Under the pieces are notes generated by a model, which was not told the DNA's origin, ran no database searches, and saw nothing but the letters and a program-made list of their open reading frames with translations. Both the position numbers and the translations under genes were made by a program. This document shows positions 44,090-57,068 of a stretch of DNA of 64,000 nucleotides, one piece after another. Each line of letters begins with the position of its first letter. The stretch's first letter is position 1. This DNA is from Apiospora phragmitis (Eukaryota > Ascomycota > Sordariomycetes > Amphisphaeriales > Apiosporaceae), in the NCBI GenBank assembly GCA_038363925.1, contig JAQQWL010000009.1, positions 2,232,001 to 2,296,000 of the forward strand, given 5' to 3'.

Positions 44090-46171
44090 ATGGACTACCA
44101 AAGGACCGCGACAGCTGTCGCGTCCGCTGGGATACGGATAGGCTCCTACTTTTTCCTGCGATGGGTAAGTCTTCTCTAGACGCGCAAGCCAACTCATTTC
44201 TCGCGAGAGCTGTTACTAACTTGAGGATTCATAGGCCAATCTCCCTGTAAGTCGATCGTCTTTGCTCCGTTCCCATACCGGACTCGATACCCCATCTATC
44301 GCGTTAGGACTCCATGCACGATAGCTAACCCTTCTAGCCCGCCATCTATGTAGTTTACGCACTCTTCGCCATATACGTTCCCTCCTTCGTCAACACGTAC
44401 ATGACCGAGCCGATCATCTCATTGGTCGACAAGGTTGACGTGGCTGTTACAGAGAAATTGATACCAGATCCCAATGGCGCCGAGGATGAAGATGGCAATG
44501 CTGAAGAAGCCGTCGTCGATGAGGTCGAGGTCTCTGAGGAATTCGCTGTTTTCGAGAAGCCTGTCGCTCCCTTGCGCACTTTGCTCTCTGGGCTGCCCAG
44601 CCCCAACAGCAGACTATTCTCTGCCCTCACTTTCCTCATCAACGCAGCCTGTGTTGCCATGATAACGGATGCAGTTTACAGGCCTCGCTGGCAGTACCCC
44701 AGCCATGACTTGTCGTTCGCCCGCGTCGGTTACGTCTCGGATTCAGAAGCAAAGCTACTGATTCGCGAACCCGACCAGTCGAAGATGCCTATTACTGTTC
44801 AAGTCCACATCAAGGACGCGCAACCGCCTTTCGACAACCCTCTCTGGCAGACTGCTGGCGGCGTGAAATGGACTACCAATGAAACGGATTATACTGCTGT
44901 GGTGACGATTCCGCTGTCCCACTCAAAGCAGCGTGTCTACGAATGGACAACATCCAACAACCATTCCGGGGAGTTTGTCGGGGCACCGCGCGCTGGCAAA
45001 ATGCCCGATCATGGCGATGGGAAGTTTACCTTCTTGGCAACTTCTTGCATCCTTCCTAGAATCCCATACAACCCCTTGAACCACCCACTCGCGATTCCTG
45101 GAATGAAGCACCTTGCTAAAGTCCTTCCAGAGCTCGGTGCTCAGTTCATGATGTTCCTCGGCGATTTCATTTACGTTGATGTCCCGCACCGTTTCGGAAA
45201 GTCTGTGGAAGACTACAGACAAAAGTACCGCCAAGTGTATGCCTCGCCTGACTGGGCTCCCGTTGGACAGAACCTGAGTTGGATCCACGTACTCGACGAT
45301 CACGAAATCTCCAACGATTGGGACAAGAACTCCACTGGTCTGTACAAGTCTGCAGTCGACCCCTGGCATCATTATCAGACTGCAGTGAACCCTCCTCGTG
45401 CCAAGAGAGCAAACACTGCTGGGGCAATCACCCGATCTGGCACCACATACTTTTCTTTCGCACAAGGCCCAGCCAGTTTCTTCATGATGGACACTCGCTC
45501 ATACCGCTCAAAGAACAACGAACCCTTCGATAGCCCCAAAAAGACAATGCTCGGCGCTGAGCAACTTGAGGACCTTCTTTACTGGCTGCGAAGACCGGAA
45601 ACTAAGGGTGTCAAATGGAAGATCGTTGCCAGTTCTGTGCCGCTAACCAAGAACTGGAGAGTTAACACCAAGGATACCTGGGGTGGGTTCCTTCACGAGC
45701 GCCAACAAATACTTGAGGCCATGTGGGATTCTGGCCTACTCGGTTACGGCGTTGTCGTGCTTTCAGGTGACCGACATGAGTTTGGTGCCACTGCTTTCCC
45801 ACCGCCGAAGGACGGCAAGTGGCCTGAGAGCGTCCTGGTCCATGAATTCTCCGCGAGCCCTCTGAACCAGTTCTATTCTCCTATCGGCACATATAAGCAG
45901 ACGGATGATGAAGACGTTGAGTTGAAGTGAGTCAAAAGCATCTTTCCGAGACGAAAACACAGCTAACAATTGCAGATACATCAACTCTGGTAACTCCAAG
46001 TTTGGAGCCCTTACCATTGAGATGCTGGCGGAGGGTGACTTGAGCAGTCTCAAGTACAGCCTCTTTGTAGATGGTGCGGAGGCTTGGAACACGGTCCTCA
46101 CCACTCCCTCGCCGGCAACTGTTGAGAAAACTGCACCCTCATTTTGGGATAGAGTCCGTGGAGTCGTCTAG
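44090..46171 (+). CDS. PhoD-type alkaline phosphatase-like protein, membrane-anchored
   Basis: Exons are 44090-44164, 44235-44246 (12 nt), 44338-45926 and 45976-46171, giving 1872 nt (623 aa). The N-terminus carries one or two membrane helices (YFFLRWANLPPAIYVVYALF and, near residue 110, LFSALTFLINAACVAMI) around an acidic loop. The metallophosphatase domain contains FTFLATSCILPRIPY, MMFLGDFIYVDVPHRFG, WIHVLDDHEISNDW, FFMMDTRSYRS and VVVLSGDRHEFGA. This is the PhoD order of metal-binding Asp, Asn and His residues. PhoD enzymes hydrolyse phosphomono- and diesters using Fe and Ca; location is probably the endomembrane or cell surface. The tiny second exon codes ANLP and is needed to keep the membrane segment continuous. 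No frame break. Confidence 0.9.
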
Positions 46172-46582
46172 TGTAGTCTCGAACTTGGGATATTCATTGG
46201 GGAATTATGTTGGCGTTATGGTTTTGTTGGTAGCAACTCGATATTGGCTGCACCATTGCGTGCCTTGTGTGCCCTGTTTACTCTTAGATGGGGGTATGGC
46301 GAAGGAGGGCAGCACCGCTATACGTAGTATAGCTACAACAGGGATCATTTGCTGATGTGTGTCACTTCTCGTTCAGCGTTTGCTCTCTCCGATCATCTTG
46401 CAGTTCTTATTGAGCCAATGTATAAATGTGGTGGACTCCGTCTCTGTAATAGAAGGTTCCAAATTTGGCTGTTCCCCCTTGAGTACTTACTTGTATGTGC
46501 AATGCGTCGTTGGCTCGGACCTCGTGATTATGCATACTTGCCTGGTCTAAATCATCAATGGTACTTGTGTTCCCTTCATCAA
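46172..46582. other. Convergent intergenic region
   Basis: 3' flanks of the PhoD-type gene and the two-TM protein gene. Nothing recognised. Confidence 0.4.
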
Positions 46583-47917
46583 TCACTCCTCCGACTCCTT
46601 AATCCATTGGCCTTGCGTAGTCCGTATAGGCCGACAATAAGTCAACCCTGCGGAATGCCGCGTATGGTACTGGGCCCGGTGTTCGACCAGGAGGTCTCGA
46701 TTGTTCCGCAGGATCAGCTGCTCGGTGTGGCACTGGGCCAAAAATTGCGGGAGGTTGGCGCTTTCCCGTGTCGTCGGAGTACTGGGGGAGGAAATGTTAC
46801 TGCCCGGGCGGCTCGCCAGTGAAGAAGAGGCGTTGGTCGACGTGCCCGAGGCTGACTGGAGGCCATCTTGTGTCGGGCTGTTGGGTGGGGACTCGAACCG
46901 GCGATGATCAGTGTCTTGCTCGTAGCGTATGGACCGGGTCGGCTTTAGGAAGCTCTGCAGGGGAGTGGTAGGTGTGTCGCCGAGGACAGCTTGCAACTGG
47001 GCCGCCGCATCCGGCACGCTGGTCAGATGTATAGCTTGGTTGTTTGGTCTTGGCCTTGACTGAGGCGTTTGGAGTGGTGGCACTGCAGCTGATGGTCTTC
47101 GCTCGGAGGACAGCGTATCCCGGGAGTTGGTAACGGGCAGTGTCCGCGAATAGCGCCCGTCGATGGGCACCACCTCGCTGTATAACATTTCGTTCGCCTG
47201 AGAAGCTCCTCGGTAATTGGATGAAGCTGCTGACTGGGGCTCAAAGCGAGGAAGGGGGGACTGGTGACTCGGCGCAGGGTGTCGAGGCTCTGGGGGTCGC
47301 AGACCTTGGGGCCGTCGATCCTGCTGCAAGTTGCTCCGAGAAACCTGATGCCGCGGCGGATAGTTACCAGGTGTCTGAGGCTGGTCCCGTGGACCTTGAA
47401 CCGCATTGCCAGGCCTTTGTAGAGGCTCCCTCCGAGGTGATCTAGACGCCAATCTAATGACGGGCTGTACAGCTTCCTCGCCTACGTTGTCCTCCTCTTT
47501 TCGTGGGTTTTTCTCGGCCTCCTCATGGTTGCTTGTATTGTTGGAGGAGGGGGCGTAGCTGGCCATATCTATGCAGCAGAACAGGCGCACCAAGCGATCC
47601 CTGAAGCCCTTCAATGCCTGTTCGGCACGAGGATGCACCTTGCCCATGCCATTTTGATCGTGGTAGATCTTTAAGCACCCGGCAAAGATCAGAAGTAGTA
47701 GACAGCCAGCTAGGACCGAAATCACAATGACGGCGTCCGACGGGATAGGCTTGTTGAGAGACGTGCAGACGATGGCTGCCGCGAAGATGGAGATGATGCA
47801 TATTGCGAGACAAATTGGTAGGATCTTGTAAGTGCATAAGCGTGTATATGACGGCGGCCGATCTGCTCTGGTGAAGGCTTCGCCATCGCCCCGAACCTGC
47901 GACTCGATGTCAGCCAT
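46583..47917 (-). CDS. Hypothetical two-transmembrane protein with Pro/Ser-rich tail
   Basis: Single exon of 444 aa from the ATG at 47917; the open frame extends two codons upstream but has no ATG there. Two membrane helices lie near residues 28-52 (PICLAICIISIFAAAIVC) and 60-84 (VIVISVLAGCLLLLIFAGCL). A short loop separates them, so both ends are on the same side. The remaining 350 residues are hydrophilic, rich in Pro, Ser, Gln and Arg, and probably disordered (TPQSRPRPNNQ, SLASRPGSNISSPSTPTTRE). A moderately ordered end (LPQFLAQCHTEQLILRNNRD) may be the conserved part. I do not recognise a family. The long uninterrupted frame makes it a probable gene. Nothing in the neighbours suggests a role. 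Confidence 0.78.
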   Translation of the reverse strand: MADIESQVRGDGEAFTRADRPPSYTRLCTYKILPICLAICIISIFAAAIVCTSLNKPIPSDAVIVISVLAGCLLLLIFAGCLKIYHDQNGMGKVHPRAEQALKGFRDRLVRLFCCIDMASYAPSSNNTSNHEEAEKNPRKEEDNVGEEAVQPVIRLASRSPRREPLQRPGNAVQGPRDQPQTPGNYPPRHQVSRSNLQQDRRPQGLRPPEPRHPAPSHQSPLPRFEPQSAASSNYRGASQANEMLYSEVVPIDGRYSRTLPVTNSRDTLSSERRPSAAVPPLQTPQSRPRPNNQAIHLTSVPDAAAQLQAVLGDTPTTPLQSFLKPTRSIRYEQDTDHRRFESPPNSPTQDGLQSASGTSTNASSSLASRPGSNISSPSTPTTRESANLPQFLAQCHTEQLILRNNRDLLVEHRAQYHTRHSAGLTYCRPIRTTQGQWIKESEE

Positions 47918-48632
47918 GCGCAATATTATGTTTTCATATCACAAGTAATAAATTCAACATGCCACATCTAATTTCATGGTATTGGCGATCTGCGAAGTGA
48001 CTTATATCTCAATTGTATTGTCTTTGTTATCCCAGGTGTTGTATAGTCAAGCCTGGAAGGCCGCCGTATATTCCATCTATACCTGTCTTAGACATTGTAG
48101 CAGCTCCCGCACACTCATATCTAGAATCAACTTGACCAAACTCAAGATGCATTATAACAAGTAGTCGACGGATTGGCTCAAAGAGTCAGACATTTGCACG
48201 AGAGGATTGGTTCGGGGGTTGACACCGGGCGCTCTTAGTCCCTGGACACATAATTGCTGGAACTACATAGTAATGTCGAAATATTCCCATGGGCTCGAAC
48301 CATCGTCAGTCAAGCTTAAAATAATGATAACCTCAACTTAGACGAACCTGATATAGGATAGGTTGAATGTTGAAATCTGGACTAATACTAGTTCGCGCCA
48401 AGTGATTGGCCCAGTGGAACCCATCGACATACATTTATATGTCGTCGGCTTGTCTCGGTAAAAAACGAACGACATCCTGAGATTTTCAGCGACGATAGCA
48501 GAACCGGGCAATCCCACCAATTGGCAGACCAACACATGCTATAGACAATCTGTATAGTGCTTGTGCACTGCGCCCCTTTTCCCCGTATCCATCCCGAGTT
48601 ATCGAGCTATCACACTGCTCGGTCTTGCCACA
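47918..48632. promoter_or_regulatory. Divergent intergenic region two-TM protein / trimethyllysine dioxygenase
   Basis: About 700 bp between divergent starts, locally AT-rich near 47920-48170 and 48320-48370. No TATA box at a secure distance or repeat recognised. Confidence 0.4.
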
Positions 48633-50455
48633 ATGCTACCCATCGTACGAGGCTCTCGACTGGCACGGTTAGCGCTCCAGTTCCGCCCAATCGACACGAT
48701 CTTGTTGAGATACTGATACTTCGTAGTCTGTCATACCAGCCGCTTTCCTCGTGGCAATTGTCTCGAGTACAAAGCCGGCGATATAACCACAGCGGATCTA
48801 CCAAATTCAAAGTGACCCCAGTTGGGGAGGGTCTCAGGTTTGCATATACCCAAGAACACAAAGATGTCGCAAAACCCAGACGTGAAATATTGTAAGTGCT
48901 GTATGCTGGCTATCGGGAAGCTTTGGAAGCTAATCAAGATCAGGCCCAACTTCTGGCTACGGTGAGTTCAGATGTCTTTAGGAGAGACCAGGGTTCCTGC
49001 AGTAGCTTATCCAAACAAGTGACAACTGTCGATGCAAGACATGCGTCAACCAAGATACGATGCAGAGGGCTTTCAACACTTTTGAGGTAGTTAGATCTAA
49101 CTGTTTCATATCATAAGGAACCATGGGGCTAAGCTAGTCGCAGATACCACAAGATGTCCGACCTGAACGGGTAGACGTTCAAGAGAATGGTGTTCATGTT
49201 CAATGTAGGCACTGTTTTGCGTCTTACCGCTATTCTGACTGACACAACAAGGGACGGATGCATCTCATAATAGCTTCTATCCGTGGGATTTCATTGAGAA
49301 ATACATGAAATCCGACCGGAGACAGCCTGAGCCATCCAGGTCAGCATGTACGGTATTTTTACTATTGGACATGACTAACGTCCTATAGGCATATCTACTT
49401 TGGATCTAACGGTAGCAAAAGCGGTGCATCTTGGCCACCATCAGTTTCGAGTCAAGATCTTGCTGGCAATGAAGCCCGCACAGTTGCCCAGTTGACCGAT
49501 GCCATCGTAGGTTTCATGCATCAACCGAACTCCAAGTACGACGAGAGGCCTGCTAACCAGGTTATAGAGGCGATTCGGGTTCGTCTTTGTAACCGGAGTT
49601 CCGTTTTGAAACCGGAGAGGCAACCGAGAAGTTGCTGGAGAAGATTGCCTTCATAAGGCAAACTCACTACGGCGGCTTCTATGACTTCATACCCGATCTC
49701 GCCATGGCAGATACGGCATATACCAACTTGGCACTTGGCGCTCATACGGACACGACGTATTTCTCGGATCCCGCCGGCTTGCAGGCCTTCCACTTGCTGT
49801 CGCACTCAGACCCGACCGCGAAAGATGGGAAGGGGACGCTGGGAGGCCAGTCACTGCTTGTCGACGGGTTCTACGCCGCGAGCATCTTGAAGGAGGAGGA
49901 TCCCAAAGCCTTTGAGATCCTGAGCAAGGTGAAACTGCCTTGGCACGCGAGCGGAAATGAGGGCATCACCATTTCCCGGACAAGATGTACCCGGTGCTCG
50001 AGGTGGACGACAAAACCGGGGGAATGCACCGATTGAGATGGAACAACGACGACAGAGGTGTCGTGCCGTTCGATGGACCGTTTACCCCCACGGCATGGTA
50101 CGAGGCCGCAAGAAAGTGGCACAGCATCTTGACGAGAAAAGACGTCGAATACTGGGTACAACTCGAACCAGGCAACCTCCTAAGTAAGGGTTCCCGTGGT
50201 GTTCAACCCACAAGATCCACACAGTAGCGGCTAACGAGGGTCAACTAGTCTTTGACAACTGGCGCGTCCTTCATGGCAGAAGCGCCTTTACTGGTGTAAG
50301 GCGCATGTGCGGTGGTTACAGTACGTTCCTCATTGATTCCCTTGGCATCGCTCTATTAACTCCTGATGTGTGCAGTCAACCGAGACGACTTCATCTCCCG
50401 ATGGAGGAACACGAACTTCCCGCGCGAAGAGATTCTCCAGCGTATCGTAGGTTGA
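48633..50455 (+). CDS. Trimethyllysine dioxygenase (carnitine biosynthesis), three frame breaks
   Basis: Nine exons: 48633-48891, 48944-48961, 49020-49086, 49144-49204, 49252-49339, 49389-49506, 49568-50183, 50249-50320 and 50376-50455. Corrected for three single-base indels this is 1380 nt (459 aa). An N-terminal mitochondrial-type leader is followed by the Zn-binding-like domain (LPNFWLRDNCRCKTCVNQDT), a beta domain (PERVDVQENGVHVQWTDASH) and the 2-oxoglutarate/Fe(II) domain. Fe ligands are in HTDTTYFSDPAGLQAFHL and VLHGRSAFTG; GGYINRDDFISRWRNTNFPR ends the domain. The enzyme hydroxylates N6-trimethyllysine at C3, the first step of carnitine synthesis. Breaks lie near 48700-48713 (one base missing, before a premature TGA at 48714), at TTTT 49604-49607 (one T extra) and at TTTCCC 49972-49977 (one base missing). 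The closeness to Neurospora trimethyllysine dioxygenase in motif order and length is from memory. Confidence 0.88.
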
Positions 50456-51285
50456 TGTCTTGTTGTTTGCAACAGCCGTGATCCTGAAGGAGCATGTGGC
50501 ATGGTACGACAGAAAGGTAGCTGCGGCGATATAGCCGTGGCTGGTGTCACGGGAGACTTGCGAGAAAGACAACCATCACATGATGCTCCAGGCCAGATAG
50601 CAAATAGAAGGAGGTTCTGGCATGTAGGTTGCCCAGCAATTCCGCCGAACTAGCCCCATCAGTTGGCTTGGCATCTTCCGGCAGCAGAAACCGGGGACCC
50701 CAAAACCGACAATATAGTACCCCGCAGAGAGCAAATATACCTCATTTCGCTCTCCATGTCAACCATGTTTCTGGAAAGCCGGCATATTACTATGTATGTA
50801 CACAGGGGATGCATCTACATTAGGCAGGAGCAATTGAAACATTGTCACAAACACGATAACAAGCGACGGTCCGGAATGCCCTGGAACCATGCAAACTAGA
50901 AGCAAGCAGTAAAGCCTGCAGGATTGAGGCTACTTACTTGTGGTCCCAGGCGCGAAAAGCGGCTACTCCAGGATCCAGCCTGTTTGTTGCGACAATATGC
51001 GCACCACTAACATCATCATACCCATCAGAGCCAGGAGCGGCAGTCGGCAGGAGTTCGGCAAGCGCGTAGTCATTTATCCACAGAGTCATTAGAAGCGATG
51101 GTATTGGAACCTTGGGACCCTAGAGCAAGTATATATAGCCCCGTATCCCTCACCGTAGCCCTCTTCCTCAGGCTACTACTGCCAGGAGTTCTCGCATGCG
51201 TCAATAGATCATTCAACGAAACGTGCCTTGACCGCTCCGTCCTATTGAGATCATCAACGAAGAACACCTGTACAGGTTACTTAAT
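50456..51285. promoter_or_regulatory. Intergenic upstream of the SDR gene
   Basis: About 830 bp. A TATA-like TATATATA lies at 51130-51137, about 150 bp upstream of the SDR start, in a good place for a core promoter. The rest shows nothing recognisable. Confidence 0.45.
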
Positions 51286-52447
<1,162 letters not shown>

Positions 52448-53968
52448 AATGGCCAGCAAGCAATGCTTTTATGAGGCTGGGTTGGGATTACAGTTACTAC
52501 ATAACCCCAATAAAGACGAATGGAACGAAGAAAACAATACCATATCACGTGCTCTAGTTAAGGGATTGTGACGTGTGAGGTCATAGACAAGGCTCGTGTC
52601 GTCGAAACAGGCATACATAGGGGCACTAAGGTTGCTGCCAGGCTGCGGCCGTGAGGCTTCCCGTGTGCTTAATGTGGGAAGGTCAGATACAGGAGTCAAG
52701 AGTTTACCGACAACTGAACATACTCCAGCGGCTGATGCTGGGTATCTGAAGCTTTAGGTTTTAGTTTGGCTGAATTGACAGTGACAGGACCCCGTTCCGG
52801 TAGGGGGAAAGTCCTACTAACAGGTACAGTATCCATTGGCATACCCACGGATCGGTCAGCGTGGGTTGCCTCCTCGTATTGTACACAATCTCTGCCCCCT
52901 TTTAGCCCATTTCTCGGTGAGCGTCTTGCTGCACTGCATGCATTTAGCTATGTGCCACCTCTATCTGGGTATATACATTATGGAAACCGATCTCGGCATA
53001 TCATTCGAAGATTTAGGTATTACTTATCGAGTGCATACAAAGAAGACCCCCCATTGTGTTACTGCCAGATCTGATTTCTTCCTTGTCTTTGTCCTCCGAG
53101 CGCTGGCGAAAGAGAACAGGGGGCCCTGACATAGAAAGAACCCTGGACGAGGGGGGCATCCCACTTCGGACTCTGCTTGGCGCTCGTTTCCCCTCCACAG
53201 CAGTGGTACGTACTCGACTATTTTCAGCACTTTCAGCACTTGCAATGGTCCCTGATCACTGTTCTACCGTAGTTAATCTACCAGACTTTCCCCAGGACCT
53301 ACTTGCATAGGTCAGGAGGTGAGATGCCTACGGCTGTACGCTATCGCGTTGAATTCATCAGCACCAAGCAGCAGTGCTCCTGTCATTGATGTATGGATGA
53401 ATGCATGTATATACAAAGTATATGTGTCAATCATTGATGTTGTGTGTGTGTGTGTGTGTGTGCGTGTGTGCAGATTGTGAAGTACATACACGGCCTTCCC
53501 ACCTCTCCCCCTCCAAGCCAAAAAACCCCCCAGCCTGCCTGGTAGGTGACCTATTGTGCTAGTCTGCCTAGGTAACTTGTCGCCTGGCCAGGTGCATACA
53601 ACCTGACATTGAAGACAAGAAAGTACATGGGTTTGATTGAGTTGAACTGGAGTGATCGGTTTGGCCCAGAGTTCGCCGCCTCCAGCTCCAGTAGCCCAAC
53701 GCTTCTAGCAGCAACTCTTCTCTACCTCCCACTACATCGCCTGCTACTCCTTCCTCAGCCCTGCTGGCAGATCACATCTTTTCCCCCTTCTTTTCCACCC
53801 ATCGCCGGTCGTCGTGATTCCTGACTTTCAGAGAACAGCTGTCCACGCTGTTGATTGCCGATTACTGAACTGCGGCACCCCATATCCTCTGCGAGCATTC
53901 TTTTTTACTTGATCTTCACCGCTTGTATCTGCTAGGCGGCGCATCATTACAACAACAACTCCTGCAAC
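52448..53968. other. Intergenic, about 1.5 kb
   Basis: 3' flank of the SDR gene and the upstream region of calcineurin A, whose leader is C/T-rich (about 53690-53830). Contains the (GT)n repeat at 53439-53470. Other ORFs look like chance. Confidence 0.4.
53439..53470. repeat. (GT)n microsatellite
   Basis: About 16 GT units with one interruption (GC at 53462-53463), in the calcineurin upstream region. Confidence 0.9.
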
Positions 53969-55770
53969 ATGGAGAACGACGAGGGCCAGGCGCCCGCTCC
54001 CACCGTGGAGCAGCAGCGCAACATGCAAGTCGACAATGCCATTCGCGCAATTCAAATGAAGAAGCCCCTTCCCGAGGTTGACTTCACCTTGCACACTCTC
54101 GAGTCGGGAGAGCAGGTGAACACGACGGAGCGAGTCTGCAAAGGTATGCCGTGCTGCCCACCCGCTCAACCTACCCCGCCGCCACACACAAATTAAGGTC
54201 GGCATGTACCCTCGCAAGTGAACAACGAGCTGACCACGAAAACCCGTCGCCATGCAGATGTACAGGCGCCCGCCATGTCCAAGCCGACCGACGAGCAGTT
54301 TTGGGAAGACGAGACTCGCACAAAGCCCAACATCACCTTTCTCAAGCAGCACTTCTACCGCGAAGGTCGATTGACCGAAGAGCAAGCCTTATGGATCATC
54401 AAGGCAGGAACCGACCTCCTTCGCGCCGAGCCCAACCTCCTGGAGATGGATGCCCCCATCACGGTCTGCGGTGACGTCCACGGCCAATACTACGATCTGA
54501 TGAAGCTTTTCGAAGTCGGCGGCGACCCGGCCGAAACGCGCTATCTCTTCCTGGGCGACTACGTCGACAGAGGTTACTTCAGCATTGAGTGTGTTCTATA
54601 CCTGTGGTGTTTGAAAATCCACTACCCCAACACTCTATGGCTATTGAGAGGTAACCACGAGTGTCGCCATTTAACCGACTACTTCACCTTCAAGCTCGAG
54701 TGCAAGCACAAGTACTCCGAGGCCATATATGAGGCTTGCATGGACTCTTTCTGTTCCCTGCCCTTGGCTGCTGTGATGAACAAGCAGTTCCTCTGCATCC
54801 ATGGAGGTCTCAGTCCCGAACTGCATACGCTCGATGATCTGCGCAGCATTGACCGTTTCCGAGAGCCGCCCACTCAAGGTTTGATGTGCGACATCCTCTG
54901 GGCTGACCCGCTCGAGGACTTTGGCCAGGAGAAGACGAACGAGTTCTTTATGCATAACCATGTGCGCGGCTGCTCCTACTTCTTCTCGTACCCTGCCGCC
55001 TGTGCATTCTTGGAGAAGAACAACCTTCTGTCCATCATCCGAGCCCACGAGGCGCAAGATGCCGGCTACCGAATGTACCGAAAAACGCGGACCACGGGAT
55101 TCCCAAGTGTCATGACCATCTTCTCTGCTCCCAACTATCTCGACGTGTACAACAACAAGGCGGCGGTGCTGAAGTACGAGAACAACGTGATGAACATTCG
55201 CCAGTTCAACTGCACACCGCACCCGTATTGGCTTCCCAACTTTATGGATGTCTTTACCTGGTCGTTGCCTTTCGTGGGTGAGAAAATCACCGACATGCTC
55301 ATTGCCATCTTGAGCACGTGCTCCGAGGAAGAACTTAAAGAAGATACCCCGGCCTGGACTTCCCCGGACCCCTATCTCCGGCCCTTAACAGCCCCATGCC
55401 CTCGGATCCCGATTCCATCGAGTACAAGAGGCGGGCTATCAAGAACAAGATTCTGGCCATCGGTCGACTGTCGCGTGTATTCCAGGTGTTGCGCGAGGAG
55501 TCCGAAAGGGTTACAGAACTTAAGACGGTATCTGGAAGCGGCCGTCTGCCGGCAGGAACTCTTATGCTAGGAGCTGAGGGCATCAAAAATGCCATTAGCA
55601 CCTTTGAAGATGCTAGAAAGGTTGATTTGCAGAACGAGAGACTGCCGCCCACTAGCGAGGAGGTGAAGAAAGCACACGAGGAACAGCATGAAGCCGCCAT
55701 GGAGAAAGCCAAGCATGATGCGGATAACGACAAGAAGTTGCAAACCCTTTCGAGGAGATTGAGCACGTAA
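53969..55770 (+). CDS. CNA1: Calcineurin catalytic subunit A, one frame break
   Basis: Exons are 53969-54143 and 54258-55770. With one base restored this gives 1689 nt (562 aa). After [11 protein letters not shown] the protein reads [20 protein letters not shown], then [18 protein letters not shown]. The phosphatase core holds the metal motifs [18 protein letters not shown] (about residue 130), [16 protein letters not shown] and [21 protein letters not shown]-type [12 protein letters not shown] and the [20 protein letters not shown] region follow. Next is the calcineurin-B-binding helix ([20 protein letters not shown]), then [20 protein letters not shown] (calmodulin-binding region). The C-terminal tail reads [20 protein letters not shown]; the autoinhibitory region should be within the acidic, helical end. 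It is the Ca2+/calmodulin-dependent Ser/Thr phosphatase. The frame breaks at CCCC 55347-55350 (missing C); a fifth C restores [16 protein letters not shown] and the calmodulin region. Confidence 0.96.
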
Positions 55771-57068
55771 GTATCTCCTGGCCCAGTACGTTGTTAAGCA
55801 GGAATGCTGACCCCCCGAGAAGTAGCAAACGATAGTGGTCTTTGTTCGGTCGGTAGTCTAAAACAGCGCATCTTGTCGTGATGCGGATCTTGGCGCTATC
55901 TGTACAATATAGACTTGGTCGGCCTATATCGATACTCACAGCGGTGGACTTGACAAGTCGAGCGATAGTATTTTCCGAAGACGCAAGCGGCATTGAGGCC
56001 TATCGTCGTGATTTGGCTGGGCATAATTTTCGAAACACGGTACTACCGTGTAAGCGTGGGTAGGCTCGTGGTCGAGGGCGGTCTTGAGCGGTACGGGGGT
56101 TGAAGAAATCAGGAGGAAAATGAGCCGAAGCCACCACGGCTTCTCACTTTCAGCGGCACATATACAGGGTATACAGACTAACATAGACAGGCCAAGGCGG
56201 CTCGAATGATTACTCCGTTGGTACCCAACATGTCTCTTGCCTGTCGACAATCTAGTACACTCTGCAGCAGATACCCTTATAGAGCGCGCCATCACACCAA
56301 TTGGCTTTTTACATGATGCAGGTTTCGAATACAACAAGCCTCTGGCCACTTGCCCGCCAATGCTCACTAATTGGTCTTTAAAATTTGCGGGTTGGATTGT
56401 GAACGCCGGAGATGCTACGTCGAGTATAATAATTGAGTAGGCCAGGCCCAGATAGAAACGAAGTCCCTCTGTTTCCAACAGTATAGTGGGGAAGACGGAT
56501 TGCCTTGTCCCAGAGAAGCAGGTATAAGCAGGTGTCTTATGTGCATGAATGACCACGTCCCAAACATATGTATCAGCCTCCACACCCACGTGGTCTGCCT
56601 GGGCGAGAGCCGAGAGGTCCATCATCCGACCATCATGTTGCTTACCTATATACGTCGTCAGCCTACTTGACAGGTGCTAGGTCCAATTGCATTTGCAGCA
56701 ACTCTTACTTTAGACGCCTATGAGCGAAAGCTTCTCTCTCAACACCCAGAGCCAAGCCGACATACGGCATGTCGTGACTTCGGCGGCACAGGCCGTAATT
56801 TCTACGAGGCTGGGCTAAAGCGCTCTATGTAAACACCACATACCCGAGTCACCGAGCCCAATATTTTGTCAAGCTGAGTTCATGGAGAGAAGAACTAGGG
56901 AATAGACGGAAGTATCACAGGGCCTACAGAGACAATTTTACCGTCCGGAATCATATAAAGAGTCTAGAATCTCCACCACCAGTGAAAATAAATGCACCTA
57001 TTCTGGCCACGTGATACTTCCAAAGCATAACAACCGAAAGTCGTTCCTCCATTCATCACCTGAGCTTC
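55771..57068. other. Convergent intergenic region, about 1.3 kb
   Basis: 3' flanks of calcineurin A and the cyclase-family gene, which converge. It contains the weak ORF at 55936-56625 (minus), listed separately. No RNA gene recognised. Confidence 0.4.
55936..56625 (-). CDS. Possible orphan ORF, unknown
   Basis: A 229-codon single ORF with an ATG at 56625. It is longer than expected by chance in this window but has no recognisable domain, signal peptide or repeat. Part of it is hydrophobic (LRFYLGLAYSIIILDVASPA; SMLVCIPCICAA). Another ORF occupies the opposite strand (56237-56440). It lies between the 3' ends of two genes, so it would need its own promoter upstream of 56625. I treat it as doubtful. 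Confidence 0.2.
   Translation of the reverse strand: MMDLSALAQADHVGVEADTYVWDVVIHAHKTPAYTCFSGTRQSVFPTILLETEGLRFYLGLAYSIIILDVASPAFTIQPANFKDQLVSIGGQVARGLLYSKPASCKKPIGVMARSIRVSAAECTRLSTGKRHVGYQRSNHSSRLGLSMLVCIPCICAAESEKPWWLRLIFLLISSTPVPLKTALDHEPTHAYTVVPCFENYAQPNHDDRPQCRLRLRKILSLDLSSPPL

Noticed and set aside
47023..47445. ORFs on both strands inside the two-TM protein gene
   Set aside because: Shadows of a Pro/Ser-rich coding tract.
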